Below are positions 53,025-64,000 of a DNA stretch of 64,000 nt, piece after piece. This DNA comes from Setomelanomma holmii (taxonomy: Eukaryota; Ascomycota; Dothideomycetes; Pleosporales; Phaeosphaeriaceae). Made by a program: the position numbers and the translations under genes. Numbering within the stretch: the first letter of the stretch is position 1; every line of letters starts with the position of its first letter. Location: the NCBI GenBank assembly GCA_010015745.1, contig ML978179.1, positions 1 through 64,000 on the forward strand, written 5' to 3'. The notes under the pieces are model-generated. The model ran no database searches, was not told where the DNA came from, and was given only the letters and a program-made list of their open reading frames with translations.

Positions 53025-53818
53025 AAGCTGTTTTATCCGACTCCACCTCTCGATGATGAGGGTTTGGGTATTGGCAGCGAGGAAAAGAATCCCATTATCT
53101 TGGACTGAAGGCGACTGGTCTCCCATTATTATTACCTTTTCCCATCTACCCCTCGATTGGATAGGCAGCATGGACGGCACATTTGTTTCCACCGCATGGC
53201 GTTGCATAGCGCGGCTTTTCGCCTTGGACTTGGCTTCACAACGCCAGATATCACGGGCGGATGCTCCGGATTGGCATGATCCTGTCTGTCTTTGGACATG
53301 CTTGCGATCGATTGGTGTTTTGTTCATAGAACCCGTCTTTTTGCATTGCGAATTGCACTGTATGATACGTTTACCAACATGGCACTTGTTTTGTTAGGTG
53401 AGTGGTGTGACATGTGTGACGTATGAAGTTGAACACACCAGGCCGCGCGAGAGTTGGTGTGCGAAGCATATCGAGGTCCTTTTTTTCAAAATAACTCGCT
53501 CGTAATAATACCTTGTATGTCCTCGGAGTTTCGTCTGTAGCAACAGCAAATGGCCAAACCTCTGAAGATATCCGGGCTTCAGGAAGATGCCAGAATTTGT
53601 GATTCAATACTGTTTGCAAAGACTGTACTGTCTCGAGCGGGCACGACTTGTTTTGACGTCGCTGGACTGTTGGGCATTGGGTACATGAGGACATGAGGAC
53701 CGTTACAATGTGAATTGTTGTAATTGGGTTTCAATGATCTATTACTACGACCTGCTCGAGCACTTCGGCGCAGATCATCCCTTTCTTCTTTCATCTATAT
53801 CTCCAACTCATTCCCATG
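53025..53818. other. Intergenic between convergent genes
   Basis: 3' flanks of the 1053-aa gene and ESS2. Nothing coding is recognised. Confidence 0.5.
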
Positions 53819-55276
53819 TTAAGCTTTCCTCCTCGCCCTGGATGTAGGCGTCCACTCCCTCCCCAACGCACTCCCGCTCGCTCCTCCTGCACCAAACCCC
53901 CCAGCCCCATTCCCCCTTGGCGTCGCCGCGCCCATCCTCTCAAACAGCCTCTGCGCCGCGGGCGTCAAATCGCCCTTTGCCTTCCTACCCGGCGTCTGTC
54001 CACCCGCTCCAGCTCCAGCCAACCCCCCAGCCCGTGGTGTCGGCGCCGACAAAAACCTTGGTGTTTCCGATGTGAATATTCCCAGCCCACTCCCCACAGG
54101 GATCACGCCAGCAGTCTTACTATCTGTAACCGAGCGCTTCGCACCAATACGCTCGACCATTTTGTGTGCCATTTTCTCGCGAGCCGAGGATTCGGTGATG
54201 GTGAATGGCGTAGCTTTACTCGCGCTATCGACGCCGTATCGTTCGAGCAGGTCGGTGGGTGCGTCGTCTTCACCGTCGGGCGAAGGGGGATGTGCATTGA
54301 CGAAAGCGTAGCCGTTTACGCGTGGTGTTTCGCTGCCCGTGTAGCCTCCCTCGCTGGGATTCAGACGCGGCCGGCCGGCGACGGCGTCGCGGATGCTCGA
54401 TAGTGTGGGACTCGGTGGGCGTGGAAGGTCGGCTTCCAGAGCAGGGAGGCGCGTGTTGTGGTGGAGGACTTGTTTGGGGGGAGCGAGGGAGGCTTCTTCG
54501 GCTCGTTGGGCGCGGGTGGGTGCCCATGCTTCGACGCTGTTTGGGCCGAACATGAAGGTGTTGAAGGCGGTGTGCTTGTGTCCCTTGGGTGCAGCGGGTC
54601 GCTCGTCGAGATTCTGGCTTGGTCGTGTGCTAAGGACTATTTCTTTGGACTCGTTGGCTGCGGCTCGTGCTTGGATGACCTTTTGCTGTGCTATGCGTTG
54701 CTTGCTCGCATACCTATTTCCCTCTCGCAGCCAGGCATTCTTCTCGAACTTCTTCTGATTTTGCTTGTCGATGATTTGGCTGAAGCTTTCCTGGTCTTCG
54801 GACGTGTACTTGGCCTGGAAGGCACCGAGGCTCAAGTTCAGGTCCACGTCATCCAGCTTGCCCAAGCCTTCTTCCTCTTCGCCAGTCTCGGTCCCAGCGA
54901 CTGTGCTTGGTGTGTCTGCGCCCCATACACTTGGTGTCCTGTCTCCACCGCCCAATGGTTTGTCAAACCTCGTGCGCTCTGCGACTCTCCTCTTGCCACT
55001 GGGCACCGGTGTCATGACCTGAGTGAGCTTCTTGCCGGCCTCGCGTATCCAAGACTTGTCCTTGCTTTCTACGGCGTTCAAATATTCGCGCTGGGCATCG
55101 GCTTCGGCAAGGCCAGGAAAGTAGTCGCGGCGGATGATGTGCGAGACAGCAGAGACGTAGGTGTCTTCTTCGAGCACGACCGCAGGACGCTTGATGCGCC
55201 TGGGCGCCGCTGGCGGCGGCATGAGAGCCGTCGAGGCATTACGCTTGGTGAGCGCTGTCGAATTCGACCCGGACAT
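53819..55276 (-). CDS. ESS2/DGCR14-type spliceosome-associated nuclear protein, 485 aa
   Basis: Single exon starting MSGSNSTALTKRNASTALMP. The Es2 (DGCR14) family is recognisable by order: VVLEEDTYVSAVSHIIRRDY followed by FPGLAEADAQREYLNAVESK, then LSLGAFQAKYTSEDQESFSQ, QKKFEKNAWLREGNRYASKQ, the HTAFNTFMFGPNSVEAW block, and a C-terminal PFTITESSAREKMAHKMVER followed by Gly/Pro-rich disorder (QTPGRKAKGDLTPAAQRLFE). Human ESS2/DGCR14 and fission yeast Bis1 are nuclear and associate with the spliceosome C complex; loss affects splicing fidelity. The C-terminal Gly/Ala-rich tail is longer than in metazoans. It converges on the 1053-aa gene, and the next gene, TIF6, is on the same strand. Confidence 0.87.
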   Translation of the reverse strand: MSGSNSTALTKRNASTALMPPPAAPRRIKRPAVVLEEDTYVSAVSHIIRRDYFPGLAEADAQREYLNAVESKDKSWIREAGKKLTQVMTPVPSGKRRVAERTRFDKPLGGGDRTPSVWGADTPSTVAGTETGEEEEGLGKLDDVDLNLSLGAFQAKYTSEDQESFSQIIDKQNQKKFEKNAWLREGNRYASKQRIAQQKVIQARAAANESKEIVLSTRPSQNLDERPAAPKGHKHTAFNTFMFGPNSVEAWAPTRAQRAEEASLAPPKQVLHHNTRLPALEADLPRPPSPTLSSIRDAVAGRPRLNPSEGGYTGSETPRVNGYAFVNAHPPSPDGEDDAPTDLLERYGVDSASKATPFTITESSAREKMAHKMVERIGAKRSVTDSKTAGVIPVGSGLGIFTSETPRFLSAPTPRAGGLAGAGAGGQTPGRKAKGDLTPAAQRLFERMGAATPRGNGAGGFGAGGASGSALGREWTPTSRARRKA

Positions 55277-55960
55277 GGCGAATCGGTAGGGTTGTGGGGT
55301 GGTCGATGATCAATGAAGCTCGTCGCTAGACAGCGAGCAGTAGGAAAGGCTATATCCAGCTTCGAGAAAACCAGCTGAAGAGCATCAGGGAGGTGGAAGC
55401 CGGGCCATCGAGTGCGAAAGGGGGTTGTGCCCTTGTTTGTGGAAGTTGGCGCAAAGTGACTTCACGTGGTTGGTGTTGCCTGGCCGCGGCAGAATATCTT
55501 TGACCGCCTTCAGCCCTACTGTATTACCTTCGTTGCAACCTCGAAATGTACCTGCATATATCACGCCCCGAAGAGCTTGCGAGATTTCCTTGTATGTTTC
55601 CCTGCGCAACAAGTACATCAGGAGACGTGTTAGTCCGCCGGGACTTGAGGCACAAAAATGTGTTGCTGTGGCCACTAGACTTCATGAAAACAAATGTGCC
55701 TTTTGATGAGTTGTTAATGCATCTGTTGCGGTTTAAGGATACTCATGGGGACCCAGTCTAAAAGAAAGTGCAGTTATTTGTTCAAAGCAGATCATGCGTC
55801 CAATCGTGGTATCATTCATGCCCTAGACCCTGAGAGCGGGATTTCTCACGCTCCTTGTACTTTTGGTGACCTGAGATCCCAGTTCCATATGAAGGCACCC
55901 AATATGCGCCGCCGGTCATGTGAGCAGAAAAGCATGAGCTTGCAGTCCCCAAGGTATAAT
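55277..55960. other. Intergenic, ESS2 promoter side
   Basis: 3' flank of TIF6 and promoter of ESS2. No other feature is seen. Confidence 0.5.
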
Positions 55961-56918
55961 CTAGTAGAATGACTCGACCATGGCATCTTTGTGCGTGGTG
56001 TTGATGTTGGAAGGACCGTTTCCTTCGCCGAGCCTGAATACTGACTCTACGACTGAAAGCTCTGTAGCGGTTGTGTCGAGACCTTCTTGAAGTTAGCACC
56101 CAAATCGTCCAAGTCAGGAGCAACATAAAAACCTACCAGTAACAGCCATCCAATCATTAACCACCATACCGGCACCAACAACCGCGCTACCACGATTCAC
56201 ACTACCCGCCACAAGCGGAACCTGCAACAAGCTCGACAGCTCATCCTGATCCTGAATGCTCGTCTTGGGATGCACAATCCCACCCTGATTGCTCAGCGCC
56301 ATATAACTGCCCGTGAGTACATTATCCGCAATCGTCTGCCTGAACACCTCGACGCCCAGCGAATCCGCTATTATCTCCTCGGTCTCGCGTTCGATATCTG
56401 GATGTACGAGCGCGACGTGGTCGTTGCAACATATTACGTTTCCGAGCGCGGATAACCGCTCTTCTATCCGCTGGATCTTAACGCTGTCTGGTATTGAGTT
56501 GCGCAGATGTTGGAGTTCTTGGTCGGTTGTGGTGGTGGGGACGAGGAGGCCTTTCTTGTTGCCCGCGGTCAGGCGGCCGACGATGCGGGTTCCAGCGATA
56601 GTGGCGTGGCAGATGGGGATGACGTCTTGGAGTTCGGCTTCGAAGACACTGTTGCGCGGATTGTTAGTGGTGTGTTGTATATGTATATTGCCTGCGCGCT
56701 AGGTTTTGGAAGCCGGTGGCGCCAGGCTGAAGTGAGGTTTGCGCACCTGTAAAAGTTCTCTGAAGCTCCGACTGCAACGATCGCGTATGCGTTTGTGAGT
56801 GTTGAGAAGACACCGACTCTGCGCGACCATGGATTAGCATGCTACATCTTCTGAACGCTCGTGTGCAGCTTGCGGCGACCTACTCATTCGAATTCTCGAA
56901 TTGTGCGCGAACAGCCAT
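55961..56918 (-). CDS. TIF6: Eukaryotic translation initiation factor 6, 246 aa, four exons
   Basis: Exons run 56918-56884, 56818-56747, 56648-56137 and 56082-55961, with introns of 65, 98 and 54 bp and a total of 247 codons; yeast Tif6 has 245 residues. The N-terminus MAVRAQFENSNE joins VGVFSTLTNAYAIVAVGASE. The five-fold pseudo-symmetric penetrin fold is covered throughout: AGTRIVGRLTAGNKKGLLVP, TTTDQELQHLRNSIPDSVK, ALGNVICCNDHVALVHPDIE, EVFRQTIADNVLTGSYMALS, NQGGIVHPKTSIQDQDELSS, VAGSVNRGSAVVGAGMVVND. The tail DAMVESFY ends at TAG 55961. eIF6 binds the 60S subunit, supports its maturation and export, and blocks premature 40S joining until released by Efl1 and Sdo1. Intron 3 ends in AAGAAG; the second AG is the correct acceptor by frame. 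Confidence 0.96.
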
Positions 56919-58139
56919 GATTGCGATTTCTTGGATAGTAATGTGTGATTTGACTGTGTGGTTTGAGAAAAGAGGTAAGAGTGTGTAGAGAAATGGTGGT
57001 TGCGCGTTGTCGTCAAGCTCGATGCTGTTCTGCAAAAACTGAGAAGGCGGGACCATTTTGTAGAGACCGACATCATCTCAGCCCCACTACCCGTTTGGAT
57101 CTAGCGCCTTCGACTCATCTTGAGTGAAGGGCCAAACGGCGTGCCGAACGGCTTCGCCACAACATCTAGCTGTGACTATGACTGTTCGCAAAACGACTCA
57201 CTGGGTTGCCAAGCAGCGTCGAGTTCACTCATTCATGACTTGGCCTGAAAGAGAACGATGGTGGACGAGTTTCTCATCTCTCGCTCAGGCACATCCCCGA
57301 GCCAGCCTTGCGCAACTCGACCGGGGTCGCACGTTCACGCCCTGTCGCAAGAGAAGACCCGTGCATCGGTCCTGCCCGTGCGCCTCATCTTGCAATCGTC
57401 GCAGCCACACACCAAAGCTGTTCCTCGTCGTGACCTCCCACAGTGGCTTCGGCGCTCCGACCAAAAGCAATCACTGAGGTTTGAGGCCAGGCCAGGAAGC
57501 ACCGAGGCTGAGTCCAACGCACGGATGAGAAGGTAATCATGGTATATTTGCGTCCCATCATATCGTTGACGTAGACTGCATGACTATAATTACAAACATC
57601 ATATAGCTTGTCCAAGACGACATTATCAAGCAGCACGTGCATGGTCGCGCAGTAGCTCCAGATCTTTCTCTGGGGCACCCAAGCCTCCACTCTCCATCCA
57701 ATCTCCATAACCCCCATCCTCCAGAAGGCCAAGCCAAGCCAAGCCAATCCTGGCGCAACGAAATGAACAAATTGGTTAATCAAGAAGCAAAGAAAACGCC
57801 CGCTAAGCTATGCTATGCAATCGACGCGCCAGCTGTGTCTAGCTGGGGAGAAGAGAAAAATAGTTGCAAGGAAAAGGTTGTACAGTGCAGCACAGGCTGT
57901 GTGCGTATGTGACGATGAGCTCTCGATGCGAAATCTAGGAAGATGACGATAAGAGGGTCATGTCATGACGCGCTCGCCGTAAATACATTAACATACGTTG
58001 ATGGCATGATTATGTCGTGGATATTCATAATGAAAGGAAATGTGTTGCGTGAAGCAGTTGAGATGCTTTTGAGGCGGGCGATGACAGATGAGAGAGGGTT
58101 TATTGTAATTGTGAGATTGTAGTGGTGAGGTGTCATGTG
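56919..58139. other. Intergenic, TIF6 promoter side
   Basis: Promoter of TIF6 and 3' flank of the Ser-rich gene. A tandem AGCCA-type pentamer run occurs near 57730. No coding frame is credible. Confidence 0.5.
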
Positions 58140-60523
58140 TTATGACATTCTCGACACAAGAATCGCCAATGCGATGATGACTCCAATCTATAACATGTTA
58201 GCATCACGATTCTCATGGTTTGATGTTGTGGACTCACGAGTAGGGTCCCGATCCCCGACATGATGCGATTGAGATTACGCCACCATGTCGCTTTTTGGAA
58301 AGCCTTATCATCAGCCGCTGCTATATTTCGGGCGAACTGTTGCTCGAGATCCGTCTGGCTCTGTGCTTCTACAAGGTTCGGATCGATCGGGAGGGGAAGG
58401 AAGGATGCAATCATCCATGCTGATATCCCAATTAGTACACTTCTTCATGCGCATGGGTGCAAAGCCCGGGGCGAAAACTTACCGAGCGGAAAGACGAAGC
58501 CAATGCAGAAGAGCAGGATCTGTCGGTTCTGGCGCCCAAAAAGTGTAGTGTTGAGATCGGAGTCGAGTGATGGCGCTTTCCATGCGCTGTAGCGTGTTCC
58601 TCCCCTTCGATCTGTTCGGAGATGTGGTGTTGAGTAGCCGCTGAGAGGGTGCATATTGGGTCCAAGAGCGTAGACGCCGCCATCGATGGATTGAATGTCG
58701 TCTGCTAGGGATATTGTATCTGGTTGCGAAGTTCGGTTCCGCGGTCGATTGCGAGGTCGGTATATGCTTAGTGGAAAGTTGCCCTCTGATGGAGTATTAG
58801 TGCGTCCGCTGTGCGAAGTCCCGAGTCGAAGGCTGTCGGTAGATTCTGAGCCTGGTGCACCCATGGAGATGCGCTCGCCTCTCTGGTAATATACCCTATT
58901 GGCTGTAAGTATCATGCTTACAGTACGGCAGTAACTCACGTACCTCGCCCATGCTGGGATAGAGTTGTGGAAGAATGTGGATATGTCCGATTGCGCAGAA
59001 CTGGGACGTGATTCCGTGTTTGAGCCTGAGTCACTATTATGTCTCCGCAGATAGCCTGAGTTCTTCATTCGCAGAGGCACGGACGATGGCAGTGGCGATA
59101 TCGTGTCGAGATGCTCTCCATGGTGATCCTTTTCGTCATATGATGGTCGCGACACAGGAGAGAACAGTGGCAGGGGCACTGCCGAGAACTCCGTATGACC
59201 TTCCGAAGAGACATTATCCGAGGACGATTGCGCGCTACCAACAGTCTGTCCTCTCCTTCTGGGATAATTTGATCGACCATTGTTGTTACTCGGGCCGGCG
59301 ACATGTCCATTGTAGCTGTCTTGGGATTGCGACCGTGTAATCGATCTTGAGCCACGAGCGATCGATCGCGAGTCTCGCTCGGAGACAGAAGGAATTGTAG
59401 ATAGCTGCGAGCTCCATTGGTGTACCAGCGAGCGGTCTTGCATTCGGGATGCGAAATTAGGTATGTTCTGGGATTCTGCGCGCAGACTGCTCGCCGACGG
59501 CGCGCGTACAATGGGATAGTTGATTCGGATTCCGCTCGCGAACGTGGCTGTGCTGGCTTCATGAAGTGTTGGCGAAGGCTGAGACGACGGGATATTATGG
59601 TGAGTTGGTTCGATACTGGTGGTAGAAATATCAGAAAACGCGAATGAAGCTACGGACGATTGTGCCTTCAGTACAGGTTGCCGATTGTCAGGGTTACTAG
59701 GGTACGAAGTCCACCCTTTTTCGGATCCAATGGACGATTGGTGCTTGTGACTTGTCGGTAATGATCGGTCGACACTTGTCGAGTTTCCGGCATTACTAAT
59801 GGGCGCAGGGAGGGCGGTCGGATCTGTTGAAGCAAAGGATGCAGCAGATGCCTTGGGCGTCAATGCGCGTGTGCGACTTTCAAGTGACTCTCCACCGGAT
59901 GACGAAGGTGGAACAGCACGAATGGTAGGCCGCTGAGCAGGATGGGGAGCCTCTTCCTGAAGTACCTCCAAACCCTTCTCAAAATCGGTAATTTCAGGTG
60001 GGGGTGAAGACGGGGGTGTGCTTCCTTGAGAAAATCTCAAGGATGATGGTGTGAAGGACGAATTTACGAGGGTGTCCGCTTCTGACGTGCTAGTCGACAC
60101 TGAATGCCTGAATTTCTTCTTCCGCGCAAGCTGTAGGGGTGGTGGTGGCTGCAGCACTGGGTTCCTGCTGGCTTCGAACTTCGCAATCGTATTGGCGACC
60201 TGGCTCCCACTTGAAACGCGAGACCCTGGTCTCTCAAACCCGTATCCAGGTGCATGACGAGGAGGAGAGAGAATGTGCGAGGGTTCACTGGGCACAGGAT
60301 ATTTCGAGTATATGTCGGTTCCAGGATCCTCTACTATGCGTATGGTCGGGCCCGAATGTCGATTGGTCTGCGAATTTGAACGGTCGTGAAGCGGCTTGCG
60401 GACAGGAGATGCGTTTCGTGAAGTCGAAGTCGGTGGTGAAAACTTTGGTGCTTGGTCGAGCGGCGACGATAATGATGTTTGCCGTGAAGATGTGCGTCGA
60501 TGTGATGTAAGGTCCAAAGACAT
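58140..60523 (-). CDS. Ser-rich protein with two C-terminal membrane segments, 740 aa, four exons
   Basis: Exons run 60523-58944, 58895-58483, 58419-58238 and 58187-58140 (introns of 48, 63 and 50 bp; 741 codons). About 500 N-terminal residues are disordered and Ser/Pro-rich (MSLDLTSHRRTSSRQTSLSS). The conserved part starts near SIPAWARVYYQRGERISMGA and includes IYRPRNRPRNRTSQPDTISL, DDIQSIDGGVYALGPNMHPL, GYSTPHLRTDRRGGTRYSAW and KAPSLDSDLNTTLFGRQNRQ. TM1 follows (ILLFCIGFVFPLAWMIASFL, spanning an intron), then a Gln-rich helical loop (FQKATWWRNLNRIMSGIGTL) and TM2 (GTLLIGVIIALAILVSRMS) at the very end. The last exon encodes only 15 residues plus the stop. From memory this layout is found in an uncharacterised Ser-rich family of filamentous fungi. 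It resembles tail-anchored or hairpin proteins of the ER or vacuole, but no function is known. Confidence 0.82.
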
Positions 60524-61664
60524 GTTTTTATGGAGGTGGTGGGACCTATCCAGGTTACGGGACGTGTGCGAAAGTGCTGAAACCGAACATTAAGGATAAG
60601 ATAGAAATACGCGCAAAAAAAGAGACGGTAAATGAACGCGTGCTCGCGTCTATACAACGAGTGACAAGAAGCTGAGAAGTAATGAGTGTGAGCCCGAAGG
60701 CATTAAAGAAGTTTGAAATTTCGAAGAAGAGAGATTGAAGAGAAACAGTGGGAGAGAATCCCAGGAGAAGAAGGCTGGCGGAGCAAGACCGTCCAAATGA
60801 GGTTCGCAGGGGCTGCAAGCTGCAGGTTCGCGCTGCAGGGTGCTCTAAGGTGGTCCAATTGCCAGCTCAGCCCTGATGGCGGTCAAGCACGAGCCGCGAA
60901 CGTTTGCGCTTTGCAGAGATCCTCTTGCGGACAATTTGTAATCGTCGCGCTCTTATGCCTGGTAATTGCGCTGATATGAACCAGAAGATCGATCCAGTGG
61001 GATTCACGATGCCCACACGGAGCACTCCAGGAACCCCTCGCAAACTACGAGCGATCCCCTTAATCGATAGCCGATAATCTGGCTATCGCGTCGTTGGACG
61101 ATTTATCGAAATTGCAATTATTTTAGGAGCAGCTAGCCAACCAGTGACGACGTGCCACGGACCGTTGAGCGGCCTCTTGGATCCGGGGCTGGCCACAGCG
61201 TGGACGCGGTGTGCGTGGAGCAGGGATACGCGACGGGTGCACGAGCTGGGGTGACTTTTGGCGCGTTCGAGTCGGATCGGACGGATGAGTGGGTGTGGTT
61301 GGATGAGGCACGTGATGTCGGCGGTCGGGGTTTGTTGCTCGTAGAGTCTTAATCAGCGTTGAGATTATCGATTGACGAGAACGTGCGAACGTGAGGGGAG
61401 GTATATGACCTGCCCATGTTCCATTATCATCTGTTCTAGCAGCCTGCGCGTGTTGAAGAGTGCTACTGCGCGCCTGTAACGCTTCCATGGCGCCGCCTAT
61501 GAAAGGTTGGAAGGACAGTCTCAACGCGCTGCTCAGAGGAGGTGAGTTGCAGTTCATTGGCCTCGGAGCGCCCTTTGATTTCAAGACCATCATTGACGCC
61601 TGCGCGACCCACACCGGACCTCTTCCACGATCCACAGGGCCTCCGTGTCTGTGGAAGCATTGCA
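60524..61664. other. Divergent intergenic, 1.1 kb
   Basis: Upstream of the Ser-rich gene and of RCE1. The short open frames on both strands look like chance. No motif is recognised. Confidence 0.5.
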
Positions 61665-62826
61665 ATGAAGTCTAACGTGTTTACACCCCCCAAAGCGCCC
61701 GCTATTTCACCCAGCGTTGCAGCTCTGCTATCGGTATGTTTCAAGCTCCTTACCCCTCCACCACGACTATTGTTCTCAACCTATCGTTCATCTTGTAACA
61801 GAACACCTTGAAAATTAATGCTAACACACGCATCTGCAGACTGCCTATGTCTTCATCTATGTGATCCCCTTCTACCTGTCGTCAGCGACGCGGCCATCAC
61901 CCACTCTGACCCGCGATGCACCGTCAGCAATACGCGCCAGAACACGCGCAGTGACCTTCTCCACCATCATCTGTGCCATTTTGACCACATACGTCCTGCA
62001 TGAGCACGATGTATCAGCGACAGAGATTCTGAAGCTTCTCGGCTTCTGGCCTGTGTCCCTCATCGACACCGCGCAGACCATGCTTTTGGTCTTCGTCCTG
62101 TTCGCAGGCCCCATCTTTGAGCATGGTGTTGTAGACGGTGGCTGGAAGGACTGGATCAGGCTTCGTGGTGTCTACGAGTCTCTCAGTAGCTGGATCGGAT
62201 ATCGCAACTACATAGTAGTATGTTGTCACCCCTGCGTCTGCATTGGCTTCAACTAACCCATACATTAGGGCCCGGTCTCTGAAGAGCTCGTATGGCGATC
62301 GTTCATCGTACCTCTCCACGTCCTAGGCCACTTCTCCGGGACGCAAATCGTCTTCTTGACACCGTTATACTTCGGCATCGCACACCTGCACCACCTCTAC
62401 GAGTTTCGCATCACGCATGCCGAAGTCCCGTTGTTCATCGCCGTGCTCCGCTCGCTGTTCCAATTCACATATACATCGCTGTTCGGTTTCTTTGCGACCT
62501 TCGCATACCTGCGAACTGGGAATGTCTACACATGCATGCTTGCACATACTTTCTGCAACTGGATGGGCCTGCCGCGGTTCTATGGTCGCGTTGGTGCCGA
62601 GGCTGTCGTGCCTGTTGTGGCTCCAGATGTGGACAAGAAGGATGATGCACAAAAGAGCACTCCTGCGTACCAAGGAAAAGGTCCACTTTGGACGGTTGCT
62701 TATTATGTCGTGCTTGTTGCTGGTGCTGTAGGCTTCTATTGGTTCTTGTTCCCTCTGACCGAGAGCAAGCATGCTCTGCCGGTGACATTTGGCAAGAAGG
62801 AGAAGGAGACGTCTTTGTTTAGCTGA
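61665..62826 (+). CDS. RCE1: CAAX prenyl protease 2 (RCE1/CPBP family), 334 aa
   Basis: Exons run 61665-61733 (MKSNVFTPPKAPAISPSVAA), 61840-62217 and 62269-62826, with introns of 106 and 51 bp; 335 codons. It is a polytopic ER membrane protease that removes the -aaX tripeptide from prenylated CAAX proteins such as Ras and a-factor. The catalytic set is complete: Glu-Glu in GPVSEELVWRS (E154-E155), His188 in PLYFGIAHLHH, and His242 and Asn246 in MLAHTFCNWMG. About seven hydrophobic segments are visible, the first at LLSTAYVFIYVIPFYLSS. The C-terminus is basic and charged (FGKKEKETSLFS), perhaps cytosolic. It converges on TRM9 with only 56 bp between the two stop codons. Confidence 0.95.
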
Positions 62827-62882
62827 GCATAACATGAGTCTTGCCAATGAATGCCACAATGACATATTCAGGGTTGATATCC

Positions 62883-63804
62883 TCAATTAGGGGTAGCAAT
62901 CGCCCACCAATTGTCCTTCTCGTACCCAGACTCCAACACAACCCCTCCAGCTTCCCCAATGTCTTGCTCAAGCTCACCCTTCTTATACAAATGATAGTAC
63001 CGCAAAAACGTCCTATCACCATCCTGCTTCTCCTCACTACCCTCAACAACGCCCTTGCCCTCCATCTCACCCTGCCGTCTCTTCGGCTTCTTCTCTTTCT
63101 TCTGCTTCAGCACCCACGGCACCATGACATCCTGCTCATGTCCCTCATCCCAGCCTCTCCGGCTATTTTTCTGCTCCAGAGCCCAGACGTAGATGAGTGC
63201 TTTTCCTCCATCTTTGGTGCCGGGACTTGACGGTCGGCGTACAATGTCGAGCACTGCTTTCACGGCTTCTATGCGCCTAGCTGGAGTAGAGAGATGATGG
63301 ATGACTGCTATTGAGATGGCGAAGTTGAATGTGCCTGGTGGGTGGGGTAGAGAGAGGTTATCTGCTACGATTGTGGAGTGTGGTTCATGTTGTTTTGCGA
63401 TTTTGATGAGGTTGGTAGATCTGATGATCATTAATGTCCAGCTGGTCACTGGGCAATAATGATGCGAAGGGCTTACCGATCCGAGCCAACGATGAATACA
63501 TTCTTGTTCACGGCAAGGTACTTCCCATTCCCACATCCTACATCTGCACCGATCGCACCATCAGATTGCTCTTTTAGAAAGCGCTCCACGATAGGCCACG
63601 GCTGGATCAAGTTAGTTACCATGTGAAAGAAAGGAGCGGAGCGACGCACACCTTATAGCGAGTTGAGGAGAAGTGGGATGCAATCTCCTCATATACTGAG
63701 TGCACATGCTCGGCTTCGTAGTCTGCGCCTTGGGTGTCTAACTCAGCCATTGAAGGAGGCGTGGATTGTCCGGGATAAGGTTTTGTGAACCAATGAGGGG
63801 TCAT
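62883..63804 (-). CDS. TRM9: tRNA wobble-uridine carboxymethyl methyltransferase TRM9, 271 aa
   Basis: Exons run 63804-63652, 63601-63477 and 63420-62883, with introns of 50 and 56 bp; 272 codons. The N-terminus has AEHVHSVYEEIASHFSSTRY, then KPWPIVERFLKEQ, SAM motif I IGADVGCGNGKYLAV (about 68-82), and VFIVGSDRSTNLIKIAKQHE. These are followed by FNFAISIAVIHHLSTPARRI and ALIYVWALEQKNSRRGWDEG. The RRGW block and the EQDVMVPWVLK that follows are typical of Trm9. Trm9 with Trm112 adds the last methyl group to mcm5U34 in tRNA-Arg(UCU) and tRNA-Glu(UUC), among others, affecting decoding and stress responses. No ALKBH-type domain is fused, as expected for fungi. A Lys-rich insert (KQKKEKKPKRRQGEMEGKG) follows the catalytic block. 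Confidence 0.95.
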
Positions 63805-64000
63805 GAGGGTGCCAAGACGCTATCGAGAGGCTCAAAGTCGCAGAGTCGTACATCGACATCCTCTTCACTCACAACTATCACATACCTCGTCAAAATCCTT
63901 CCAGCAGAGAATAGCAGTGTATTGGTATAGACACGATGTCGTGTGCAGCTTCGACTCTCGTGCCTGCCACTAACCCAAGGTTACCCTTCTACCTAACAAC

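Noticed and set aside
54458..55309. 283-codon forward frame
   Set aside because: Antisense to ESS2 over its whole length.
1..64000. tRNA, rRNA and CRISPR
   Set aside because: No cloverleaf with A and B boxes, no rRNA signature and no regularly spaced direct repeats were seen, but this was a visual scan; tRNAscan-SE would be decisive.

Overview
This window looks like nuclear DNA of a filamentous ascomycete (Pezizomycotina; a Dothideomycetes-type genome is my best guess from protein flavour, not proven). The evidence is intron-containing eukaryotic genes with introns mostly of 41-69 bp, consensus GTRNGT donors, CTAAC-like branch sites and AG acceptors, plus ascomycete housekeeping genes and fungal secreted proteins. 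Base composition is mixed, close to even GC. I rebuilt the spliced models by hand, and every complete model sums to a whole number of codons.

Left part, 1-32.7 kb: accessory, gene-poor and eroded. It starts with a probable LINE 3' end and a decayed coding fragment, then a small hypothetical protein, an intact class A flavin monooxygenase with a 55-base poly(C) tract in its upstream region, a broken MFS drug transporter, a broken glycerate kinase, two long structural hypothetical proteins, and an intact six-exon siderophore transporter. Near 18 kb lies a 415-bp miniature Copia-type LTR element. Then come a HbpS/GlcG-like protein facing a Baeyer-Villiger monooxygenase, and a secretory group: a CAP-domain protein, a BYS1-type protein and a Thr/Val-rich wall protein. 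A decayed ubiquitin-domain gene closes this part.

Right part, 32.7-64 kb: mostly conserved core genes. These are KRI1 (ribosome biogenesis) divergent from a LAM/SIP3 sterol-transfer protein, RAD23 (proteasome shuttle), a large nuclear-type protein, ESS2/DGCR14 (splicing), TIF6/eIF6 (60S biogenesis), a Ser-rich two-pass membrane protein, RCE1 (CAAX protease) and TRM9 (tRNA wobble methyltransferase). A second copy of the ubiquitin-domain family sits here at 39.6-40.9 kb. It keeps all its domains but carries three in-frame stops.

Main points of interest are: (1) the miniature LTR element with matching repeats, TATA box, primer site, purine tract and target duplication; (2) two pseudogenised members of an unusual ubiquitin-containing family; (3) nonsense codons in independent pseudogenes that sit at expected Gln positions, as CAA-to-TAA changes (the CpA-to-TpA direction made by RIP); and (4) the 55-C tract. 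I saw no tRNA, rRNA, CRISPR or virus-like gene.
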